Assembly (NCBI GenBank): GCA_965279195.1
Contig: CBDIHP010000039.1
Location: 62,001-126,000 of the forward strand
Source of the DNA: CBDIHP01 sp965279195
GTDB taxonomy: Bacteria; Planctomycetota; Planctomycetia; Isosphaerales; Isosphaeraceae
Direction of reading: 5' to 3'
Length of the DNA stretch: 64,000 bases
Shown here: piece by piece, positions 10,542 through 18,388 of the stretch
Numbering within the stretch: the first letter of the stretch is position 1
Layout of the letters: every line of letters starts with the position of its first letter
Notes under the pieces: model-generated
What the model was told of the DNA's origin: nothing
The model's input: the letters and a program-made list of their open reading frames with translations, nothing else
Databases searched by the model: none
Made by a program: the position numbers and the translations under genes

Positions 10542-11581
10542 GGCTCATGTTCCACCAGCGGTGTTCGGCTTTCTTCCGAGGAGGATGGCCAGGAAGTCGT
10601 CGGTCACCGACTTGAGGTTGTGGATCCACTCGAAGATGGCCACGTAGCCGCGCAGGTGGTGCTTGCTCACGCCCCGGAAGGGCCGCAGGAACGTCCGCAG
10701 CGCCGCCCAGGTCCCCTCCATCGAGTTGACGTGCACCTCGCGGATCCCGTCGCCGTCGTCGTCGCGGGCCCACTCCTTGATCGCGTGGTTCACCGTCACA
10801 CGCGACCGCCCGAGCTCCGGGACTCGGTCGTAGCCCGACCATTCGTCGGTGTTCAGCCTCGCACCGGGGCCCGTCGTCGCCTGGATCATGCCATTCAAGG
10901 TCCGCTGGTCGGTGGTCGGCAGGACGTGCAGCCGGATCGCGCCGGAGGAGCGGCCGAAGGTGCCGGCGACCGGCGGGCGGTCGTTGGCGAAGGTGCCGTG
11001 GCCGCGACGCTTGTTCGCGCGGCGCCGCGGCGGGTCATCGGGCGAGTCGTGCGGGATGCCTTTTTTCCCCCGCGTTGACGAAGGTCTCGTCGGCCTCGCA
11101 CACGGCGTCGTCGAGGGGCTCGGCCTCCTGGCCGTCCAGGGCCCGCCGCTGGATCCGGTGCCGCAGCTCCAGGAGCTTGACCCGGTCGCAGCCCAGCTCG
11201 CGGGCGAGCTTCGCGGTGGGGGTGCCCTGGGCGATGCCGCGGAGGATCAGCAGCAGGTGCGATGCGGGCCGCTGGGTCTTCTGCAGGGCCGAGCCGGTGT
11301 AGGCGTTGAAGACGCGTCGGCATCCGCGGCAGCGATAGTCCAGCGCCGGGGCGCGGTGCCTGCGGTGCACGCCGTACTCGCGGCCTCCGCATCGCGGGCA
11401 GGCGAGGCCCTCGGGGTGGAGGATCTCGACGAGCCGGTCGTAGCAGGCCTGCTCGTCCATGTACTGGTGGATCGGGAAGTCCATCGCCGGCCTCCGCCTC
11501 GGGTCGATCGGGTCACACCCCGATCACACCACACCGAACAGCCTGCCGAAATAGGTCTCCACCGCCGGTGGAACATGAGCC
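10542..11581 (-). mobile_element. IS1595-type (ISXO2-like) insertion sequence, about 1040 bp
   Basis: The left end GGCTCATGTTCCACCAGCGG (10542 onward) is matched by the inverse of the right end, CCGGTGGAACATGAGCC (to 11581). The terminal inverted repeats are 22 bp with one mismatch. The 8 bases outside each end are ATTTTTTC (10534-10541) and AATTTTTC (11582-11589), a 7/8 match that looks like an AT-rich 8-bp target duplication as expected for this family. The element holds one transposase gene split by a frameshift. It sits in the short gap downstream of the desaturase gene and appears not to interrupt a reading frame. Confidence 0.88.
10545..11484 (-). pseudogene. IS1595-family transposase, single-base frameshift
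   Basis: The N-terminal part (11484 to about 11068) has the zinc ribbon C-P-R-C...C-R-G-C and the start of the DDE domain (EADETFVNAGEK). The frame then closes after a few residues. Removing one base from the A6 run (plus-strand T6 at 11062-11067) continues in frame as GIPHDSPDD and on through NTDEWSGYDRV, VNSMEGTWAALRTFLRPF and GVSKHHLRGYVAIFEW to the stop at 10545. That makes a complete ISXO2-like transposase of about 313 residues. Both halves are well conserved, so the shift is recent, a sequencing error, or bypassed by slippage on the G5A6 run. As written, no active full-length protein is encoded without such a bypass. Confidence 0.82.
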
Positions 11582-11663
11582 AATTTTTCCGAGAAGTTTC
11601 CGACCTCCGGAGGGCCGTCGCCGCAAGAGGTGAAATCACAAGTAATTCTGGCACTGTTGACCT

Positions 11664-13169
11664 TCAGATGCGGAGGTCCTTCGCGATCCGCTCGGCGGTG
11701 ATCTTGCCGCTCTGGACCACCATCGGCATGCCCGCGCCCGGCTGGACGCCGCCGCCGACGAAGTAGAGCCCGGGCACATCGGCCCGGTAGTTCAAGGGCC
11801 GGAAGTTGCCGCCGATCACGTTGTGCTTGTTCCCGAGCCCGTAGATCGAGCCCCGGAACGCGTGGAACCGGTCCACCCAATCCCCCTGGCCCGTGACCCG
11901 TCGGACCTCGGCCGTCGAAGAGATCCCATCGAAGCCGGCCCGTTCCAGCCGGGCGAGGATCTGGTCGGCGTAGCGGGCCTCGAAGTCCTTGTCGGGAGGC
12001 TCGCCGGGGCGGAGCGGGGGGGCTCCGACCACGATGAACGGGTTCGAGCCCCCCGGCGGGGCGTCGGCCGGGTCGGTCTCGCTGGTGATGTTCACGTAGA
12101 TCGGCGGGTCAGCCGGGAAGACCTCGCGGACATAAAGCTCGTCGTAGACCGTCTTCGAGCCGGGCGTCAGCAGCAGGAGGTGGTGTGCCTGCTTCGCCCA
12201 GGCTTTCTTGCAGCCGAGCTGGATCGTGAAGAACGACGTCGACGGCTGGGCATCCCCCCGGCGCAGGGCCTCGACCTCGGCCGAGAAGCCGGGGCCGCCC
12301 CGGAGCATCCGGTGGGTGTGGACGTAGTCGCTGTTCGAGATCACGACGGGGGCCGCGATCGGCCCCGAACTGGTGGCGATGCCCGTCACCCGCCCGGTCG
12401 AGTCGCGTTCGATGGCCTCGACCTCGACGCCCGTACGGATGTCGACGCCGACATCGCGGCAGGCTCTGGCGATGGCGCGCGGGATCGCCGCGATGCCGCC
12501 CTCGGAGGGGTACCAGACCCCCTCGCGGAGGATGGTCCAGGGGATGATGGCCAGCGACGCCGGGGCGTGCGAGGGGTCGAAGCCGGAGTAGGTCGGGAAG
12601 CCGTAGAGCATCTCCCGGATCGCCGGCGACTGGAAATGCTGGTTGATCTCGGCGGCGTAGGACTTCGTCGGTGGGATCATGGTCGCCGAGAGCATCAAGG
12701 GCGACAGCATCACCTGGCCGAAGTTCTCGAGAATGCGGTCGCAGTAAGCGTGGTCGATGATCCGGGCGAACCGATCCATCCGCTCCATGAACTTGACGAA
12801 GCCCTTGCCGTCGGCCGGATTCAACGCGGCGAAAGTGTCGCGGACGCCCTCGACCGAGGCGGGGATCGTCAACTCCTGGCCGTCCGAGAGGATGATCCGG
12901 AAGGCGGGGTCGAGCCGCTTGAACGGCAGGTAGGCGTCGGGATCCAGCCGGCTCGCCTCGAAGAGGGTGCGGTAGACCCAGGGCATCACGACGATGCTCG
13001 GCCCCTCGTCCCAGCGGTAGCCGGCCTCGGTCCGGGTGCTGGCCTTGCCGCCGACCTCGGCGTGGCGCTCCAGGACCGTGACCTCGAACCCGCGACGTCT
13101 GAGTTCCAGGGCGGCGGACAGCCCGCCGAGTCCTCCGCCGATGACAACCGCCCTGTTCTCGCTCTTCAT
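11664..13169 (-). CDS. CrtI-type carotenoid/phytoene desaturase family FAD enzyme
   Basis: The 501-residue protein starts with a dinucleotide-binding fold, VVIGGGLGGLSAALELRRRG (G11-x-G13-x-x-G16), followed by VTVLERHAEVGGKAST. It ends with the CrtI-type FAD-binding signature GLYFVGGGVQPGAGMPMVV. Such enzymes introduce double bonds or otherwise oxidise C30-C40 isoprenoids at the membrane; the exact substrate (phytoene, diapophytoene or a later intermediate) cannot be read from the sequence. HpnE-like squalene dehydrogenases belong to the same superfamily but are usually shorter. I chose MKSENRAVVIGG at 13169; the longer frame to 13277 adds a non-homologous Arg-rich stretch running into the hemD promoter region. 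It is divergent from hemD, and no other carotenoid gene is adjacent. Confidence 0.85.
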   Translation of the reverse strand: MKSENRAVVIGGGLGGLSAALELRRRGFEVTVLERHAEVGGKASTRTEAGYRWDEGPSIVVMPWVYRTLFEASRLDPDAYLPFKRLDPAFRIILSDGQELTIPASVEGVRDTFAALNPADGKGFVKFMERMDRFARIIDHAYCDRILENFGQVMLSPLMLSATMIPPTKSYAAEINQHFQSPAIREMLYGFPTYSGFDPSHAPASLAIIPWTILREGVWYPSEGGIAAIPRAIARACRDVGVDIRTGVEVEAIERDSTGRVTGIATSSGPIAAPVVISNSDYVHTHRMLRGGPGFSAEVEALRRGDAQPSTSFFTIQLGCKKAWAKQAHHLLLLTPGSKTVYDELYVREVFPADPPIYVNITSETDPADAPPGGSNPFIVVGAPPLRPGEPPDKDFEARYADQILARLERAGFDGISSTAEVRRVTGQGDWVDRFHAFRGSIYGLGNKHNVIGGNFRPLNYRADVPGLYFVGGGVQPGAGMPMVVQSGKITAERIAKDLRI

Positions 13170-13318
13170 CCGGCGTCGCTCCGCAGTCGTGAACGGTCCA
13201 ACCCTTGCCCAACAGTGTATGCGGCCGGCGAACCCCGGGGCGGCAGGCCGTTCCCTCGCGGGCGTTGGGACGTACAATCGGGCCTGGGGAAGACCTGTCG
13301 GTGATTCGAGGGACGGAC

Positions 13319-14164
13319 ATGGCGGATGCAGGGTTCGACGGGCTCCGGATCGCGGCGTTCGAGAGCCGCCTGGCGGGGCCGATGGCGGAATTGATCGCCC
13401 GCAAGGGGGGCGTGGCCGTCGAGGCCCCGTCGCTCAAGGAGGTCCCGATCGAGGAGAACCGCCAGGCCCTGGCGTTCGCCGACGCCTTGCTGGAAGGCCG
13501 TTTCGACGTCGTCCACTTCGAGACCGGCGTCGGCTCGCGCTACCTCGCCCAGGCGATCGAGACGAGCGTCCCGAAGGGGCGGTTCCTCGACGCGTTGAAG
13601 GCCCTCAAGGTGACCGTCCGGGGACCCAAGCCAGCGACCGTCATGCGCGAGTGGGGCGTCCCGTTCGTCTTCCAGTCGGCCGAGCCGAACACCTGGAAGG
13701 AGTCCCTTGCCGCGTTTGACGCGAAGCTTCCCGTCTCCGGCCTGCGGGTCGCCGTTCAGGAATACGGCAAGCCGAGCACCGAACTCGTCGAGGGCTTGCA
13801 GGGCAGGGGGGCCGACGTCACGCGAGTCCCCGTCTACCGCTGGGCCCTGCCCGACGACACCGGCCCGCTCCGGGAGGCGATCCGACAGATCGCCGACGGT
13901 TCGATCCATGCGGTGATGTTCACTTCGGCCCAGCAGATCGTGCACGTCCTTCAGGTGGCCGATGACCTCGGCCTGGGGGGGGCGGTCCGCGAGGGCTTCG
14001 CGAGTTCCGTGATCGTCGGCTCCGTCGGCCCGACGACCTCGGGCACCCTCCGCGAGCACGGCCTGCCCGTCGACATCGAGCCCGAATACCCCAAGATGGG
14101 CCACCTGGTCAACACCCTGGCCTCCGGCTGGCGGGCGACGGGGAAGGTCCGTTCTCGTCCATAA
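13319..14164 (+). CDS. hemD: Uroporphyrinogen-III synthase
   Basis: The 281-residue protein shows the two-domain HemD pattern: an N-terminal half (LRIAAFESRLAGPMAELI, DVVHFETGVGSRYL), then GLRVAVQEYG, VPVYRWALPDD, and the second-domain motif AVMFTSAQQIVHVLQ followed by SVGPTTSGTLREHGLPVDI. It closes and isomerises hydroxymethylbilane to uroporphyrinogen III in heme and cobamide synthesis in the cytosol. HemD sequences diverge strongly, but the FTSAQQ and GPTTSGTL elements are characteristic. I chose ATG 13319 because the upstream extension to 13205 is unlike the family and lies in the divergent promoter region with the desaturase. No other heme gene lies next to it. Confidence 0.88.
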   Translation: MADAGFDGLRIAAFESRLAGPMAELIARKGGVAVEAPSLKEVPIEENRQALAFADALLEGRFDVVHFETGVGSRYLAQAIETSVPKGRFLDALKALKVTVRGPKPATVMREWGVPFVFQSAEPNTWKESLAAFDAKLPVSGLRVAVQEYGKPSTELVEGLQGRGADVTRVPVYRWALPDDTGPLREAIRQIADGSIHAVMFTSAQQIVHVLQVADDLGLGGAVREGFASSVIVGSVGPTTSGTLREHGLPVDIEPEYPKMGHLVNTLASGWRATGKVRSRP

Positions 14165-14199
14165 TTCCACATACAATCGAAGTTACACGCCTCGACCTG

Positions 14200-14256
14200 T
14201 TTGGAGCCAGCCCGTGTGCCACTCGCAAGGCCAGTGGCACACGGGCTGGCTCCAAA
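14200..14256. terminator. Perfect 24-bp intergenic inverted repeat after hemD
   Basis: Left arm 14200-14223 begins TTTGGAGCCAGCCCGTG and ends TGCCACT. Right arm 14233-14256 is its exact reverse complement, with a 9-nt loop (CGCAAGGCC). It lies between hemD and the TPM-GlcG gene. It could terminate hemD, but a perfect 24-bp arm is longer than a normal terminator and suggests a palindromic mobile or REP-type sequence. Confidence 0.6.
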
Positions 14257-14323
14257 TCGAGCGATTCGTTTCTCAATCGCAAGACATCGGAAGGAAATGC
14301 CATGAATCAGATTCTGGGGCTCG

Positions 14324-15406
14324 TTGATCCTCCTCGGCACGCTCTCCACAGACCTCGCCGCGACGGCCCAGGAGGGCGCGGGCAAGGTCCAGTCGGACAT
14401 CCGCGACCGCGCGGGGCTGTTCTCCGGCTCGGCGGTCCAGGCGGCCAGGTCGGAGCTGGAGCGGATCGAGCGGAACTACAAGGTCCCGGTGACGGTCGAG
14501 ACGATCGACTCGCTGAAAGGGGAGGGGATCGACGACGCCAGCTTCCGTCGCGCGAAGCAGCTCAATCATCAGGGGGTGTACATCCTCATCTCCAAGGCGG
14601 ACCGCAAGGCGGAGGTGATCGCCTCGAACCCGCTGGCGAAGGACCTCGACCAGCCGCGCCGGCATGCGATCCGAGACGCCCTCATCAACGAGTTCAAGGC
14701 GGGCCGGATGGACGACGGGCTCAAGAAGTCGGTCGAGGCGACGGCCACGCAGCTCGCACAGGTCTTGCCGGGCGTCAAGCCGCTGACGATCGGCACCCCC
14801 GCGCCGACCCCGCCCGCCGCGACCTCGACCAGCCCGATGATCCCGACCTTCCAGAAGCCGTCGTCGTCGCCGCTGGTCCTCCGCCAGCAGGTGCGGCTGA
14901 CGCTGGGCGGCGCGAAGAAGGTGCTGGAGGCGGCCGAGGCGAAGGCGGCGGAGATGAAGTGGAAGATGAACATCGCGGTGGTCGATGACGGTGGTCACAT
15001 GATCGCGTTCGTGCGCATGGATGGGGCGCGGCCGGCGAGCGTGGCCACGGCGACGACCAAGGCGATCACCGCCGCGACCTTCCGCCAGGCCACCGGCCCC
15101 TTGCCTGTCGGGGCCGCCACGCCGGACCTGCTGCTCAACATCAGCGTCCAGAATGCCGCGGCGGCAAGCGGGGGCAAGATCACGACCCTGCTCGGCGGCA
15201 TCCCGATCGAGGTCGACGGCCAGATCATCGGGGCGGTCGGGGTCGGCGGCGGATCGGGCGAGCAGGATGCGGTCGTCGCCAGGGCGGGGGTCGATGCCCT
15301 GCTGGCCGAGCTGAAGAAGACGGCCCCCCTGAGTGGTCAGAATCCGGTTCAATCGGGATACGTCCATCTGTTTTTGGTCTGGGGTTTGCGACTTCTCCGG
15401 GCGTGA
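14324..15406 (+). CDS. Secreted TPM-domain + GlcG/HbpS-domain fusion protein (start frameshifted)
   Basis: Residues about 15-145 resemble a TPM (YgcG/TLP18.3-type) domain: VQAARSELERIERNYKVPVT and GVYILISKADRKAEVIAS. After a Pro/Thr/Ser linker (about 150-180), residues about 190-335 are a GlcG/HbpS-type domain with TLGGAKKVLEAAEAKA, MNIAVVDDGGHMIAFVRMD and GGIPIEVDGQIIGAVGVGG. GlcG/HbpS domains bind heme-like or small ligands; TPM domains are periplasmic with various roles. As written the only in-frame start is TTG 14324. A good ribosome-binding site (GGAAGGAAA) precedes ATG 14302 in another frame. Removing one G of the G4 run at 14316-14319 joins that ATG to the frame and gives a convincing signal peptide (MNQILGSLILLGTLST). 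The true gene is therefore probably 14302-15406. Function is not assigned. Confidence 0.75.
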   Translation: MILLGTLSTDLAATAQEGAGKVQSDIRDRAGLFSGSAVQAARSELERIERNYKVPVTVETIDSLKGEGIDDASFRRAKQLNHQGVYILISKADRKAEVIASNPLAKDLDQPRRHAIRDALINEFKAGRMDDGLKKSVEATATQLAQVLPGVKPLTIGTPAPTPPAATSTSPMIPTFQKPSSSPLVLRQQVRLTLGGAKKVLEAAEAKAAEMKWKMNIAVVDDGGHMIAFVRMDGARPASVATATTKAITAATFRQATGPLPVGAATPDLLLNISVQNAAAASGGKITTLLGGIPIEVDGQIIGAVGVGGGSGEQDAVVARAGVDALLAELKKTAPLSGQNPVQSGYVHLFLVWGLRLLRA

Positions 15407-15468
15407 ACCGACGATCCCGGTCCGACGCCGGGATCCGTCGTCCGGACCTCAGACCAGCGGAGGACACG

Positions 15469-15969
15469 ATGCGCACCGTAGTGGGACTCTTTGATTCTCG
15501 GACCGATGCCGAAAACGCCATCCAGCGGCTCCAGTCTAGCGGCGTCAGCCGCGACGCGATCAGCGTCGCGATGCGCGACTCCAAGGAGCAGGCGACCCTG
15601 ACCGACAACACGGGCGCCAGCGACCTGAGCGCCGAGGGCGCAACCGCCGGGCTCGTCTCGGGCGCGGGCGTCGGTGCATTGGTCGGCCTGGCCCTGGTCG
15701 GCAGCTCGATCGTCCTGCCGGGCATCGGCGCTTTCCTCATCGGCGGGCCCCTCGCCGCAGCCCTGACCGGTGCCGGCATCGGCGCCGCCTCGGGCGGCCT
15801 GGTCGGCGGTCTTGTCGGCGCGGGCATCCCCGAGGACGAGGCCAACGCCTATGCTGCCGGGATCGACGAGGGCGGCGTCTTCGTGTCCGCCCACGTCCCC
15901 GACGCCCAGACCCCCACCGTGCGAAGGATCTTCGACGAGGAAGGCTCGACCCGCACCTACGCCCCTTGA
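15469..15969 (+). CDS. General stress protein 17M-like protein with glycine-zipper segment
   Basis: The 166-residue protein begins with the YflT/GSP17M-type domain (RTVVGLFDSRTDAENAIQRL, SRDAISVAMRDS). It continues into a long Gly/Ala/Leu-rich glycine-zipper segment at about residues 65-130 that may insert in membrane, then ends with a second short alpha/beta stretch (GVFVSAHVPDAQTP). Such proteins are induced by heat, salt or starvation in other bacteria; the mechanism is unknown. ATG 15469 is preceded by GGAGG with 5-base spacing, better than the longer frame from 15403. It lies 62 bp after the TPM-GlcG gene and is followed by a strong hairpin. Confidence 0.83.
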   Translation: MRTVVGLFDSRTDAENAIQRLQSSGVSRDAISVAMRDSKEQATLTDNTGASDLSAEGATAGLVSGAGVGALVGLALVGSSIVLPGIGAFLIGGPLAAALTGAGIGAASGGLVGGLVGAGIPEDEANAYAAGIDEGGVFVSAHVPDAQTPTVRRIFDEEGSTRTYAP

Positions 15970-16053
15970 TCTTCATTCCTCTCCGCGACATCGCGTTCGC
16001 GCTGGGCGCGGGTCTCCAGACCCCGCCCTTGCCGCGATCAAAGCTGAGGCATG

Positions 16054-16107
16054 ACCGGGTCCCCAGACCCGTTCCCGTCATGATGGGAACGGGTCTGGGG
16101 ACCCGGT
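16054..16107. terminator. Perfect 23-bp inverted repeat, bidirectional terminator candidate
   Basis: Arm 16054-16076 (ACCGGGTCCCCAGACC, then CGTTCCC) is the exact inverse of 16085-16107, with an 8-nt loop GTCATGAT. TTTT follows on the plus strand. It lies between two convergent genes (stress protein and aldo/keto reductase), where a bidirectional terminator is expected, but the arm length is unusually long. Confidence 0.6.
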
Positions 16108-16181
16108 TTTGTGATACGTCGTGGCGGCGGTTGGTGCGGGGGCAGGAGACCCGCGTACAGCGCTACTGCCCCCTTCGCTCG

Positions 16182-17219
16182 TTACACGGCCTTGGTGTCG
16201 GTCGAGAACCCGTGCTGCTTGCGGTGATAGGGGCCGTCGAAGAATTTGGTGGTCTTGAACAGCTCGAAGCGGCCGTCGCCGGCGACGGTGTTGACGGAGC
16301 TTTCGATCTTCGCCCGCTCGTCGTCGGTTACGGGGGTGAAGTTGCGGGCGATCTCCAGGTTCTGTTCCAGGAACTTCATGGAGTCGATGCCGCTGACGAG
16401 CGTGGCGATGGGGAGCGAGAAGACGTAGCGGAGGGCGTCGGCCGGCTTGACCTTGGCCTTGGTGATGACGGAGCCGTCGCCCGCCAGGCTCTTCATGGCG
16501 ATGGGGGCGATCTTGCGTTCGAGGAGCTTCGGCAGGACGTTGTGCTGGAAGCTCCGGAACTGGCCGTCGAGGACGTTCAGGGGCATCTGCACCGTGTCCC
16601 AGTCGGGGTACTTGGCGAGCATCTTGAGGTGGATCGCCGGATCCTTGTGGCCTGTGAAGCCGAGGTAGCGGATCTTGCCCTGCTCCTTCGCCTTGAGGGC
16701 CGTTTCGATCGCGCCGCCGGCCGAGAAGATCCACTCGGGGTCGTTGTCGTAGACGATCTCGTGGAATTGCCAGAGGTCGAGGTGGTCGGTCTTGAGCCGG
16801 CGGAGGCTGTCCTCCAGGTGCTGCTGGGCGAGCTTGGCGTCGCGCCCGCAGACTTTGGTCATGAGGAAGACCTTGTCGCGGCGCCCCCCTTGGGAAATTG
16901 CTTTCCCCATGCGCTCCTCGGCTGCCCCATCGTGGTAGTCCCAGCAGTTGTCGAGGAAGGTGATGCCCTCGTCGACGGCCCTCTGGATCAGCGCGATGCT
17001 GTCGGCCTCCTTCTCGTGGATCGAGGCGTGGAAGCCGCCGAGGCCGATCATCGTGACGTTCTGGCCGGTCTTGCCGAGCGGACGGAGGGGGATCCCGCCC
17101 TCGTTTTTCTGGGGATTCTGCGAGCCTTCGGCGAAGGCGCCGGCCAACCCGACGGCCGCGAGGCCGGCCGCGCTGGCCTGGAGGAATTCGCGTCGCTTCG
17201 TGGGTTCCTGCGATGACAT
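16182..17219 (-). CDS. Tat-exported aldo/keto reductase
   Basis: The 345-residue protein opens with MSSQEPTKRREFLQASAAGL, a twin-arginine signal (RREFLQ) ending near residue 30. The aldo/keto reductase TIM barrel follows: TFLDNCWDYHDGAAEERMGK supplies the catalytic Asp and Tyr, LMTKVCG the Lys, and LWQFHEIV the His, so the tetrad is complete. The likely reaction is NAD(P)H-dependent carbonyl reduction or its reverse. Export of such enzymes to the planctomycete periplasm is common but unexplained, since the cofactor must travel with the folded protein. The start at 17219 is preferred over the 425-residue frame because the upstream 80 residues are non-homologous and overlap the divergent neighbour. 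A second, distinct exported relative lies at 30437-31408. Confidence 0.9.
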   Translation of the reverse strand: MSSQEPTKRREFLQASAAGLAAVGLAGAFAEGSQNPQKNEGGIPLRPLGKTGQNVTMIGLGGFHASIHEKEADSIALIQRAVDEGITFLDNCWDYHDGAAEERMGKAISQGGRRDKVFLMTKVCGRDAKLAQQHLEDSLRRLKTDHLDLWQFHEIVYDNDPEWIFSAGGAIETALKAKEQGKIRYLGFTGHKDPAIHLKMLAKYPDWDTVQMPLNVLDGQFRSFQHNVLPKLLERKIAPIAMKSLAGDGSVITKAKVKPADALRYVFSLPIATLVSGIDSMKFLEQNLEIARNFTPVTDDERAKIESSVNTVAGDGRFELFKTTKFFDGPYHRKQHGFSTDTKAV

Positions 17220-17421
17220 CCCGGGTGCTCCTGATTGTCGAGGTCGCTGCGAAAAAACCTGCCCGGGGACGGTGGCAACTCCCGCGCCGGCGGGTTGGGC
17301 ACGGCGTTCGCTTGAGGGTGTTTTCAGGCAAGCGGGGCGGATGGTTCTTGGGAATGACCATGCGTTCACGCCAGCAAATTCCAGATGAATTCGATCCCTC
17401 GACACCCTCGGAGTTCCAGAC

Positions 17422-18237
17422 ATGTCGACGAGTGCGACCCCCTCGACGCTGAAGGCCACCGACCTCCTTTCCGTGCGGAGCCGCGTGAGCTGGGCCTCGA
17501 TCTCAGCCGGCGCGATGATCGCACTGGCGGTCTACTTCCTGTTCACCCTGCTGGGCATCGCCATCGGCTTGGAGGTCGCCGTCCGCTCCGAAGTCCAGCT
17601 CGGCGCGGGGGCGGCGATCTACTCGATCGTGACCCTCCTGCTCGCGATGTTCCTCGGCGGCTGGGCCACGAGCCGGCTGGCGGTGGGCGAGAGCAAGCTG
17701 GAGGCCGTTCTCTACGGCGTGATCCTCTGGGGTGTCCTGTTCGTCGGGATGTTCTGGCTGGTCGGCGTGGGCGTCCGGGTGGGCTTCGGCGCCATGATGG
17801 GCCTGGCCTCGGGAGCGGTCGTCGTTGCCGATGACAACCCCTCGGCCGCCGCGACGACCGGGGCGATGAACCGCCTCGTCCAGCGCTACAGCTCGGAATT
17901 TGGCGGCGACAAGTTCGTGGCCGACCTCACCAAGATGGGTGTCGAAGAGGACCGCGCCCGTCGGGTCCAGACCCTGATGAAGGACCGGATCGACACCTTC
18001 CGCAACGACCCCTCGGCCCTGACCGCCCAGGTCCAGCAGGACTTGAACAGCCCCGAGTCCCGTCAGGCCGCGACGCAGGTCGTGGACAGCACGCGCCGGG
18101 CGAGCTGGTACACCCTGGCAGGCGTGGTGATCTCGATGGCCGCCGTGATCCTCGGCTCGCTCATCGGGTCGGGCGACCTGCCGGTGCCGGTGCCCGTCCT
18201 GGGCGTCCGCCGGATGGCGACCGACCCCCGCATGTGA
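17422..18237 (+). CDS. Polytopic membrane protein of unknown function
   Basis: 271 residues. Hydrophobic segments lie at about residues 25-50, 64-88, 97-127 and 232-252, so four membrane spans are likely. A soluble loop of about 100 residues between spans 3 and 4 is charged and helical (KFVADLTKMGVEEDRARRVQ, QQDLNSPESRQ). The first three spans are Gly/Ala-rich. I do not recognise a family with confidence; similar proteins are found beside stress-related genes. It is divergent from the exported aldo/keto reductase and 151 bp upstream of the AI-2E-family transporter. An imperfect GC-rich hairpin at about 18270-18335 may separate the two transcripts. ATG 17422 is used. Confidence 0.7.
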   Translation: MSTSATPSTLKATDLLSVRSRVSWASISAGAMIALAVYFLFTLLGIAIGLEVAVRSEVQLGAGAAIYSIVTLLLAMFLGGWATSRLAVGESKLEAVLYGVILWGVLFVGMFWLVGVGVRVGFGAMMGLASGAVVVADDNPSAAATTGAMNRLVQRYSSEFGGDKFVADLTKMGVEEDRARRVQTLMKDRIDTFRNDPSALTAQVQQDLNSPESRQAATQVVDSTRRASWYTLAGVVISMAAVILGSLIGSGDLPVPVPVLGVRRMATDPRM

Positions 18238-18388
18238 TCGTCGCTTGATCCGATCGCCGACCCTCTCCGAGACGGCCGGCTCGCCGGTCCGGGCCCGAAA
18301 TCCTGGACCGTCGGCCGGCGTCTTCGTTTCCTAATGCCTCCTCAATCCATCGTGCCCCGACTGCCACCCCGAGCGGAGGAGCTCAAAC

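Noticed and set aside
14302..14988. 228-codon frame starting at the well-placed ATG 14302
   Set aside because: Beyond the first residues it is an Arg/Gly-rich shadow of the TPM-GlcG frame; the ATG is more likely the frameshifted start of that gene.
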